A stretch of DNA of 54,706 bases, from positions 1 through 54,706 of the forward strand of contig CABURR010000006.1 of assembly GCA_902493985.1 (NCBI GenBank). The letters are read 5' to 3'. Positions 15,954-23,008 of this stretch are shown here, piece after piece (position 1 is the stretch's first letter; every line of letters begins with the position of its first letter). The translations under genes and the position numbers were made by a program. The notes beneath the pieces were generated by a model. That model worked only from the letters and a program-made list of their open reading frames with translations. It did no database searches and had not been told where the DNA came from. This DNA comes from an uncultured Collinsella sp. (GTDB lineage Bacteria; Actinomycetota; Coriobacteriia; Coriobacteriales; Coriobacteriaceae).

Positions 15954-17902
15954 TCTGTGTCTCCCCGGCGCCGACCAATCCCCGCATCGTCCGTGCCGCC
16001 GCACGCATGGCGAAAGCGTTTCGCAGCGAGCTCGTCGCCCTGTTCGTAGAGAGCCCGCGCACGCAAGCCATGAGCGATGATGAGCGCGCCAAGCTTGCAG
16101 CCAATATCGCCCTAGCCGAGCAGCTCGGAGCACATATGGAAACCGTCTATGGCGACGACATCGCGTTTCAGATCTCCGAGTTCGCGCGCCTGTCGGGTAT
16201 TTCGAAGATCGTCATGGGGCGCACGGGCGAGCGCAGCAGCGTCCGTCAGGCCCTCTTCGGCCGCAAATCTCTCGTAGAACAGCTCATAACATTCGCCCCG
16301 AACCTCGACATTTACATCATTCCAGAACAGTCGACTCCGCCCTCCCGACCCAAAGGACGCCGCCATGCGCTCGCCCTGCAGCCGCCCAGCAGCCGAAACG
16401 TGCTTCGCACGCTGGCTCTCTCTCTTGCCGCCACGGCGATCGGCACGGCTTTCCGTCATCTGGGATTTGCCGATTCCAGCATCATATCCCTCTATATCTT
16501 CACGGCCCTGCTGACCGCCGTCACCACGACGGGGCGTATCTGCACGATCGTATCGAGCGTGCTCTCTGTAGTGCTTTACAACTTCTGCTTCGTCACACCT
16601 CTGTTTTCGCTCGCCAGCTACGACCGAAGCTATCTGGTCACGTTCGGCATCATGTTCGCCACCGCTATGGTCGCCGGCGAGTTAACTGCGCGCATCGCCG
16701 ACAACGCCCGTACATCCGCCGAGAACGCATTCAAAACGCGCGTACTCCTCGAAACGAACCAGCTCTTGCAGCAAGCCCATAGCGCGGAGGAGTGCGCCCG
16801 CGTCGCCATGAACCAACTCATCAAGCTGCTAAAACTCGACGTGGTCTTCTACACCGCCGAACACGGCACGCTCGGCAAGGCGCTCTATGAGTCCGCTGGC
16901 ACCGAAAACCGATCCGCGTCGCTGCTCACCGACTACGAGCGCGCCGTTGCAACCTGGACCTACACCAACAACAAGCGCGCGGGCGCAAGCACGCGGACCC
17001 TGCCTGAGGCGCGCTGTCTCTACCTCGCGGTTCGCACCGGCGACAAGGTATTCGGTGTCATCGGCATCGCCCTGGAAGGGTGCGAGATCGAAGCCTTCGA
17101 GCATTCGATCGTCCTATCTATCGTAGGTGAATGCGCCTTGGCGCTCGAAAGCGACCGGGCGGCGCAAGAGCGCGAAGAGGCTGCGGTCTTGGCGAAAAAC
17201 GAGCAGCTGCGCGCCAACCTTTTGCGCTCCATCGGCCACGATTTGAGAACACCTCTCACGGCTATATCCGGATCTGCGGCAATCCTTCGGAAGAACGACG
17301 AGAAGCTCAGCCTCGAACAACGCTGCGATCTTGCCGATGCCATCTACGACGACTCCCTCTGGCTTATCGATACCGTGGAGAACCTCCTCGCCATCACACG
17401 CGTCGAGGACGGCACCATTCGCCTCAACTTCACATCCGAGCTCATCGACGAGGTCATCGAGGCCGCCCTCAGCCATGTCGCCCAAGCATCGCATGGACGT
17501 ACCGTCACCATCGAGCACACTGACGACATCCTGCTGGTACGCATCGACGTCCATCTCATCATGCAGGTGCTTACGAATCTCATCATGAACGCCTTCAAAT
17601 ACACGCCCGAGGACTCGACTGTCACCATCAGCGCACGTCGCGAGGGTGCGTTCGTCGTGGTGAACGTCGCAGACGATGGGCCGGGTGTGGCAGACTGCGA
17701 CAAGCCTCATATCTTTGAGCGCTTCTTCACCTCAAGCAATATGCGGCCCGTGGATTCGCGTCGAAGCATCGGCCTTGGGCTGTCGCTCTGCCGCTCCATC
17801 GTGGAGGCGCATGGCGGCGTCATCGAAGTTCGCGACAACCACCCCCATGGGGCCGTCTTCCGTTTTACCCTGCCCGCCGAGGAGATCGAGATTCATGAAT
17901 AA
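15911..17902 (+). CDS. kdpD: KdpD sensor kinase, C-terminal part (-1 frame): USP domain, four-helix membrane domain, histidine kinase
   Basis: KdpD homology in this frame begins at about 15827; the first start codon is GTG at 15911, giving 663 residues. Order: universal-stress-like domain (LVCVSPAPTNPRIVRAAARM), DUF4118 membrane helices (about 165-255), GAF-like region, then the kinase with H-box SIGHDLRTPLTAISG, N-box LIMNAFKYTPEDS and G-boxes VADDGPGV and RSIGLGLSL. It overlaps kdpE by 8 nt. KdpD senses K+ limitation and phosphorylates KdpE. No good ribosome-binding site precedes 15911, so separate translation looks poor. Confidence 0.85.
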   Translation: MLGNRDYYTRERILVCVSPAPTNPRIVRAAARMAKAFRSELVALFVESPRTQAMSDDERAKLAANIALAEQLGAHMETVYGDDIAFQISEFARLSGISKIVMGRTGERSSVRQALFGRKSLVEQLITFAPNLDIYIIPEQSTPPSRPKGRRHALALQPPSSRNVLRTLALSLAATAIGTAFRHLGFADSSIISLYIFTALLTAVTTTGRICTIVSSVLSVVLYNFCFVTPLFSLASYDRSYLVTFGIMFATAMVAGELTARIADNARTSAENAFKTRVLLETNQLLQQAHSAEECARVAMNQLIKLLKLDVVFYTAEHGTLGKALYESAGTENRSASLLTDYERAVATWTYTNNKRAGASTRTLPEARCLYLAVRTGDKVFGVIGIALEGCEIEAFEHSIVLSIVGECALALESDRAAQEREEAAVLAKNEQLRANLLRSIGHDLRTPLTAISGSAAILRKNDEKLSLEQRCDLADAIYDDSLWLIDTVENLLAITRVEDGTIRLNFTSELIDEVIEAALSHVAQASHGRTVTIEHTDDILLVRIDVHLIMQVLTNLIMNAFKYTPEDSTVTISARREGAFVVVNVADDGPGVADCDKPHIFERFFTSSNMRPVDSRRSIGLGLSLCRSIVEAHGGVIEVRDNHPHGAVFRFTLPAEEIEIHE

Positions 17903-18599
17903 TGCCGCTAAGCCACGCATCCTCCTGGTCGAAGATGACCTGACCGTTCAAAACCTCGTTTCGACCGCGCTTGACCTCCACGGCTATGTCGTGAGCAAGG
18001 TTTGCAACGGCCAGGCCGCCATCATGGACGCGGTGTCGCACGGCTCCAGCCTCATCATGCTCGACCTCGGCCTTCCCGACATTGACGGTATCGAGGTCAT
18101 CACGAAGATCCGAAGCTGGTCGGCAGTCCCCATTATCGTCATTTCGGCGCGCACCGAAGATTCCGACAAGATTGCAGCACTTGACGCAGGGGCAGACGAC
18201 TACCTTACCAAGCCCTTTTCTGTGGATGAGTTGCTCGCGCGCGTCCGTGCGAATTTGAGGCGCTCCTCGATGACGTCGAGCGAGTCGACAGAAGCGAGCA
18301 CGTTTGACAACGGTCCGCTGCATATCGACTACGCCGCGGGATACGCGACGAAAGACGGACGCGAACTCTCGCTCACCCCAACCGAGTACAAATTGCTCGT
18401 CCTTCTGGCGAAAAACGTCGACAAGGTGCTCACCCACACCTTCATCACCCGCGAGATATGGGGCACGAGCTGGGACAGCGATCTGGCGAGCCTGCGCGTG
18501 TTCATGCGCACCCTGCGCAAGAAGATCGAGGCAGACCCCTCTCACCCCAAGATGATTCAGACGCACATGGGTGTCGGGTACCGCATGCAGCGTCTCTAG
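17895..18599 (+). CDS. kdpE: OmpR-type response regulator KdpE
   Basis: A 234-residue regulator. The receiver domain (about 8-122) has acidic residues ED, the phosphoacceptor Asp in IMLDLGLPDIDGIEV and Lys in LTKPF; the C-terminal winged helix (about 140-232) contains LSLTPTEYKLLVLLAKN and HMGVGYRM. ATG at 17895 overlaps the kdpD stop by 8 nt, implying coupled translation. It activates kdpFABC when phosphorylated by KdpD. Confidence 0.95.
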   Translation: MNNAAKPRILLVEDDLTVQNLVSTALDLHGYVVSKVCNGQAAIMDAVSHGSSLIMLDLGLPDIDGIEVITKIRSWSAVPIIVISARTEDSDKIAALDAGADDYLTKPFSVDELLARVRANLRRSSMTSSESTEASTFDNGPLHIDYAAGYATKDGRELSLTPTEYKLLVLLAKNVDKVLTHTFITREIWGTSWDSDLASLRVFMRTLRKKIEADPSHPKMIQTHMGVGYRMQRL

Positions 18600-18614
18600 T
18601 CCACCCCACAAAAA

Positions 18615-18679
18615 GTTGCGGTGGAATACGGAGTAGATAAGGCCTTTGACAGCCAAAACAGTCCGTATTTCACCGCAAC
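18615..18679. repeat. Palindromic repeat, TTGCGGTG family, copy 4 (right flank of the kdp module)
   Basis: Same stem as copy 3 (GTTGCGGTGGAATACGGA with TCCGTATTTCACCGCAAC), and the loop differs at a few bases. It lies between the convergent ends of kdpE and the GltD-like gene and may act as a two-way terminator, though neither side shows a clean T-run. Confidence 0.85.
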
Positions 18680-18695
18680 TGATGGGTGGGATGGG

Positions 18696-19913
18696 TTAGA
18701 GGCCCAGGTAGCTGGTCATGCCTTCGACGGCGAGCTTGGCGCCTGCCACGGCATGAACCACGGTGAGCGGGCCGTTAACCACGTCGCCGGCGGCAAAGAC
18801 GCCAGGCACCGTTGTCATGCCGTTCTCGTCGACCGAAAGAAGGCCGCGATGGTCGGTCTCCAGACCACCCGTCGTAAGCACAAGCTTGTCTTTGGGCACC
18901 TGCGAAGCCGCAATCACAACCGTATCGGCAGACACATGGTCAAGCTCTTCCTCGTAGCCCACCACGTTGTTGTCCTCGTCAAAGATAGCCGTCTCGAACA
19001 CCGGACCGTTATCGTCGATGGCGCAGATCGCCTTGCCGCACACAATCTCGGCACCGTCAAGCTCGGTCAGCTCCACCTCGTCATCGATGGCCGAGATATG
19101 GCGCGATCGAGCATACACGGTGACCTTACGAGCACCCGAGCGCAGCGCCGTGCGGGCCACATCCATGGCCACGTTACCGGCACCGATGACCGCCACATTC
19201 TGTCCGATCGCCACGCTCGAAGGATCGACCAGGTAATCGATACCAAACAGCACGTTGCCGCGCGACTCGCCGGGAATACCCAGTTTGCGAGCTCGCCAGG
19301 TACCGGTGCCAACAAAGACCGCATCGTAGCCGTCGCGCAGCAGGTCGTCGATGTGGAGCGCACCGCCGATGGTAGTCGACGGACGAACGCGCACGCCGAG
19401 CGAGCACATCACGTGACGATACTTTTGCACGAGCGCACGGGGCAGGCGGAACTCGGGGATACCGTACTCCAGCACACCGCCGATCTCGGGGCGCTGCTCA
19501 AATACCGTGACGGCACAGCCCAGCTGGGCCATCTTAATGGCCACGGTGATACCGGCAGGACCGGAACCGACCACGGCGACCTGTTTGCCGCACGCCGGCG
19601 CAGGCTTCCACTCCTTACGGTCCAAATACGCTGTCGAGATATAGTTCTCGATGCTCGAGAAATGCACGGGTGTGCCCTTGCGGCCCTGGATGCAAGCACC
19701 CTCGCACTGGCCCGAATGGTTGCACACCATGGAGCAGACCGCGCTCATGGGATTGTTCTGGAACAGCAGCTCGCCCGCCTCTTCTAGACGACGCTGTTTG
19801 AACAGGTCGATGACCTGCGGAATAAGCGTCTGAACCGGGCAGCCCTTAATCTGACAGAACGCCCTTTTACAACCTAGGCAACGATTCGACTCTTCGACAA
19901 TGTGGATAGCCAC
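18696..19913 (-). CDS. GltD-like NAD(P)H-dependent Fe-S/FAD oxidoreductase
   Basis: A 405-residue protein of the glutamate-synthase small-subunit type. The N-terminal Fe-S domain carries CLGCKRAFCQIKGCP (about 12-26) and CSMVC...CEGACIQGRKGTPV. An FAD motif VVGSGPAGITVA and an NADPH motif VIGAGNVAMDVAR follow, then the C-terminal FAAGDVVNGPLTVVHAVA. Such proteins pass electrons from NADPH to a partner (GltB, PreA, or an NfnB-like subunit); no partner gene is adjacent. GTG at 19913 is favoured because AAGGGGAG sits just before it; the frame is also open up to a TTG at 19940. Short relative to full GltD (about 470). Confidence 0.85.
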   Translation of the reverse strand: MAIHIVEESNRCLGCKRAFCQIKGCPVQTLIPQVIDLFKQRRLEEAGELLFQNNPMSAVCSMVCNHSGQCEGACIQGRKGTPVHFSSIENYISTAYLDRKEWKPAPACGKQVAVVGSGPAGITVAIKMAQLGCAVTVFEQRPEIGGVLEYGIPEFRLPRALVQKYRHVMCSLGVRVRPSTTIGGALHIDDLLRDGYDAVFVGTGTWRARKLGIPGESRGNVLFGIDYLVDPSSVAIGQNVAVIGAGNVAMDVARTALRSGARKVTVYARSRHISAIDDEVELTELDGAEIVCGKAICAIDDNGPVFETAIFDEDNNVVGYEEELDHVSADTVVIAASQVPKDKLVLTTGGLETDHRGLLSVDENGMTTVPGVFAAGDVVNGPLTVVHAVAGAKLAVEGMTSYLGL

Positions 19914-20017
19914 GCAACTCCCCTTTTTAATGCAATCCAATGGGGGCGACGATAAAGACCCTTCACCGCCGCCCCCATACAGGTAATCTCAATCTGCCGA
20001 CACAGCAAAAGCCAATG

Positions 20018-20923
20018 CTATAACTCGCGATGCGAAGCCCCGCAGCGAGCGGACATGTGCTCGAGTGTCGCCAGGCAGTCAGCCGCCGTCGCCGGCACAC
20101 TGTTCTCGACCACGCAGGGAATCCCAGGGCAGGCGGCAGCCGCCCAGGCCACTACGGGCTCAAAGTCATAGCGGCCCGTCTCGCCCACGCCATGACACAC
20201 CAGACGTGAACCCGTACCGTCGCACCAACCGGCTTCGTCCTCGTTATCAACGACCTCAAAATCCTTGGCGTGCAGCACGCGAATCTTGCTGCCGCATAAG
20301 TAGAGCATGCGCGCTGTGATTTCCTGCGCTTCGTCAACGACACTGGGATGCAGCAGCGACACTGGGTCATAGATCACGCCGAGCGACGGGCTCGAGACGC
20401 GCTCTAGCGCCTCACGGCAGCGATCTGGCGTGTTGACCGTCTCGTTCCAACCGGGCTCGATCAGTATTTGCCCACCAACGGCCTCGGCCCGATCGCAGAC
20501 GTATGCAAGTCCGTCTGCAAACGCATCGAGCGCCTCATCGGTCATGCGGTCGTCCGCGACGCGGTTCTGCGCATTGGGGCGACCGGTCTCGGTACCCACC
20601 GGGCAGCCGCCAAGCATCTGGGCAAAGTTCAGACATGCCTCATACTCGGCATAGTTATCCATGAGCTGTTGGCGATCAGGCGTCGCCAAATTTTTATAGC
20701 AGCCAAGCACGGCGACCGAAACGCCCGCCTCGTCGAGCACCGCACGCAAATGGTCGGCAAGCTCGCGGGTCAGGCCGCCTCGATCGATCCCCATCGATGC
20801 GTAGAGCACCTTGCTCGGCAGCTGAATGCACGAAAAGCCCAGCTCTCCCGCCATGCGAATGCGTTCCTCGACGGTTCCCTGCGGAAGGTCGTGCAAACGC
20901 ACACCCGAAGTAATAGCCCCCAC
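20018..20923 (-). CDS. Sugar phosphate isomerase/epimerase-like TIM-barrel protein
   Basis: A 301-residue protein of the xylose-isomerase-like TIM-barrel family. Supporting segments are LGFSCIQLPSK, EPGWNETVNTPDRC, GVIYDPVSLLHP and KIRVLHAKDFEV, with metal-ligand acids and histidines in the usual places. GTG at 20923 is preferred because AAGGGATG lies about 9 nt upstream; GTG at 20932, overlapping the GH105 stop, has that site too close. It is coupled to GH105 (stop at 20925), so it probably acts on a sugar released from rhamnogalacturonan or pectin. The reaction is not known. Confidence 0.8.
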   Translation of the reverse strand: MGAITSGVRLHDLPQGTVEERIRMAGELGFSCIQLPSKVLYASMGIDRGGLTRELADHLRAVLDEAGVSVAVLGCYKNLATPDRQQLMDNYAEYEACLNFAQMLGGCPVGTETGRPNAQNRVADDRMTDEALDAFADGLAYVCDRAEAVGGQILIEPGWNETVNTPDRCREALERVSSPSLGVIYDPVSLLHPSVVDEAQEITARMLYLCGSKIRVLHAKDFEVVDNEDEAGWCDGTGSRLVCHGVGETGRYDFEPVVAWAAAACPGIPCVVENSVPATAADCLATLEHMSARCGASHREL

Positions 20924-20924
20924 G

Positions 20925-22163
20925 TTATTCACATCCCTTATGAGCGTTGATGCCCGGGGTGTATCCGCCAAACGGGTCCTCGATAGAGCACACGCCCGAA
21001 GGGGCCAGCGGATCGCGCTTACCGGCCAGTTTGTCGTGATGCATGGTCTCGATATAGGCAAGCACCAGCGGCGCCACACCCTTTGCATCATTTTTGACCA
21101 CGGGCTCGCTCATGTAGTAATCAAACGTGCCCTCGCGGTGCGCGGTGTTTCCCAAGCCCGCAACCAGGCAAATGTTGTCGAGCGCCAGCTGCCCATCGTG
21201 CTCGGACAGGCAGGTTTCGCAGATGCCATTGAAGGCGCGACGGCCGTACTGATAGTAACGCTCGCCCAGCACGCCCAGACGCACGCCCTTCATGATGGCA
21301 TTGGCAAAGATGGCGCTGCCCGACTCCTCTAGGTAGTTAGGGGCGATATTGGGCAGGTTGATGACCTGGTGCCACATGCCGGTCTTCTCGTCCTGATACG
21401 GCAGCATGGCGTCGATCAGGTCGTGGAACATCTTGCGGATCTCGTCCTTCTCGGCCGACATCGAAGGCGGCATGAGCTCCCACGTATCGATGAGCGCCAT
21501 GGCAAACCAGCCCTCGGCGCGCAGCCAGAAGTTTGCCGAAAGACCGGTGACCGGATCGCACCAGAACTGCTTGCGACTCGCGTCGTAAGCGTGATAGTAC
21601 AGCCCGTTGAGGGGGTTGCGCATCAGGTCATGCACGACCTGGAACATATGGAAGCTGTCCGAGCAGGCACGACGGTTGTGGAAGCTCAGCTCGTACTGCA
21701 TGTAGAACGGCTGTGCCATGTACATGCCATCGAGCCAGATCTGGTTGGGATAGACGGCCTTGTGCCAAAACACGCCCTCTTTGGTGCGCGGCTGGGTCTC
21801 GAGCTGGCGGTAGATGGTGTCCATGGCGGCACGGTACTTGGGCTTGCCCACCAGGTCATAGAGCTTGTAGAGGGTCTTGCCCGCATTGACGTTATCGAGG
21901 TTGTACTCCTGCGGGTTGTAATGCTTGATGGTACCGTCGTCCTGGACAAAGAAATCGATGTAGTCATCGGCAAAGGTCAGGTAGCGCTGCTCGCCCGTGA
22001 TCTCGTACAGCTCGATGAGCGCCTTGATCATGCAGCCGTCGATATAGTTCCAGGTGTTCTCCTTGCCGGCACGAATCTTTTCGATATTCCAAGCCGGCGC
22101 CTGCGGCGTAGAGGTTTCGATCAACTGCTCGATATAACGGTCCAGGATTTGATTGCAACCCAT
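20925..22163 (-). CDS. GH105 unsaturated rhamnogalacturonyl hydrolase
   Basis: A 412-residue alpha/alpha-barrel protein. Family features include WNYIDGCMIKALIELYEITG, NQIWLDGMYMAQPFYMQY, LSANFWLRAEGWFAMALIDT and LPYQDEKTGMWHQVINLP; the conserved Asp/His in the LDGMYM and RAEGW regions form the active site in YteR-type enzymes. These enzymes remove the unsaturated uronic acid that lyases leave on pectin fragments. There is no signal peptide, so action is cytoplasmic on imported oligomers. ATG at 22163 follows AGAGGGGA; the in-frame ATG at 22181 has no such site. Its product would feed DhuI-DhuD. Confidence 0.9.
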   Translation of the reverse strand: MGCNQILDRYIEQLIETSTPQAPAWNIEKIRAGKENTWNYIDGCMIKALIELYEITGEQRYLTFADDYIDFFVQDDGTIKHYNPQEYNLDNVNAGKTLYKLYDLVGKPKYRAAMDTIYRQLETQPRTKEGVFWHKAVYPNQIWLDGMYMAQPFYMQYELSFHNRRACSDSFHMFQVVHDLMRNPLNGLYYHAYDASRKQFWCDPVTGLSANFWLRAEGWFAMALIDTWELMPPSMSAEKDEIRKMFHDLIDAMLPYQDEKTGMWHQVINLPNIAPNYLEESGSAIFANAIMKGVRLGVLGERYYQYGRRAFNGICETCLSEHDGQLALDNICLVAGLGNTAHREGTFDYYMSEPVVKNDAKGVAPLVLAYIETMHHDKLAGKRDPLAPSGVCSIEDPFGGYTPGINAHKGCE

Positions 22164-22188
22164 TGCTGTCCCCTCTGACATAAACGAT

Positions 22189-22256
22189 AGGTGAACGTTA
22201 CCCCAAGTGTAACGCGAACGGGGAATATAGGGTGAACGTTAACCCTATATTCCCCG
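22189..22256 (-). promoter_or_regulatory. GH105 promoter: two TGAACGTT operators, one inside a 38-bp palindrome
   Basis: AGGTGAACGTTACCCC (22189-22204) and AGGGTGAACGTTAACCCT (22229-22246). The second is the centre of a larger palindrome with GGGGAATATAGGGT arms (22219-22256). On the minus strand TTCACC of the distal operator can serve as a -35, with TTACACT some 18 nt on as a -10, so the proximal operator lies over the start of transcription. The same arrangement is seen at the transporter and uxaC promoters. Confidence 0.65.
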
Positions 22257-22270
22257 CAAACGGCAGACTT

Positions 22271-22939
22271 TTAGCGGCAAACGGCGGCTAAACCCGCGGC
22301 AATGCGATGCGCCAGGCGCTCATAGCCGGCAGGACTGTAATGCAGACCGTCCGGCATATAGAGCTCGCGGTGCTCCGGCAAAAACGGGCTGATGCCGCTT
22401 TGCGCATACAGGTCAATCACCGGCACGGAGTAGCGGTCGCAGACCTCCAGCATCGCTCGCACGTAGGCGTCTTGCGTCAACCCCAGGTGGTTGAGCTCGT
22501 CGCTTGCCGGGATATCCTTCTCGTGCTTACCACTCGTCTTGCATGGCGTCATAAACACGAGCTTTGCCTGAGGTGAGCGCGCCGTGATGGTTCGGATCAG
22601 ATAGTCGACCGCACCATAGAACTCATGCACATCGGTGCTGCCCAACTTGCCAAGCGGCACGTTGCGACTAAAGTCGTTAACGCCGCCAAAGACAACATAG
22701 ACATCGGCCGCATCGTCGATGCCGTCCAAGCGCTCGACAAATGAATCGGTACGGTCGGCCTTGATGGCGATACGCGAACCCTTGATGCCAAAGTTCTCGA
22801 CGACTGCACCTCCCAGCAACGCGCCCAGATGCGAAGTCCAAGAGATGTCGTTGCCGCCTGCGCCGCATCCGTTATCGCCCCATGTGGTCGAATCGCCAAA
22901 GCAGCAAATGGTCGATTCACTCAAGCTCTTCGTTTCCAT
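22271..22939 (-). CDS. SGNH/GDSL-type esterase, probable pectin or rhamnogalacturonan acetylesterase
   Basis: A 222-residue SGNH hydrolase. Block I CFGDSTTWG carries the nucleophile Ser, block III GGVNDF the Gly-Asn, and block V DGLHYS the Asp and His. There is no signal peptide. ATG at 22939 is preceded by GAGGAGA; the in-frame ATG at 22999 lacks a site. Located between the CE8 fusion and GH105 genes, it likely removes acetyl groups from pectic oligosaccharides inside the cell. Substrate is inferred from context only. Confidence 0.82.
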   Translation of the reverse strand: METKSLSESTICCFGDSTTWGDNGCGAGGNDISWTSHLGALLGGAVVENFGIKGSRIAIKADRTDSFVERLDGIDDAADVYVVFGGVNDFSRNVPLGKLGSTDVHEFYGAVDYLIRTITARSPQAKLVFMTPCKTSGKHEKDIPASDELNHLGLTQDAYVRAMLEVCDRYSVPVIDLYAQSGISPFLPEHRELYMPDGLHYSPAGYERLAHRIAAGLAAVCR

Positions 22940-23008
22940 AATCTTCTCCTCATCCGCCCATCGGCGGTCATACAGGAACGTACCGTTTATTCGCAGCATG
23001 CCGAGGGG

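Noticed and set aside
15911..17902. Treating the kdpD C-terminal piece as an independent histidine kinase gene
   Set aside because: KdpD homology starts upstream of its first start codon, GTG 15911 has no good ribosome-binding site, and the missing part is exactly supplied by the other frame.
18600..18680. Calling the TTGCGGTG hairpin a proven terminator of kdpE
   Set aside because: The stem is good but no T-run follows on the plus strand, and copies also occur upstream of genes.
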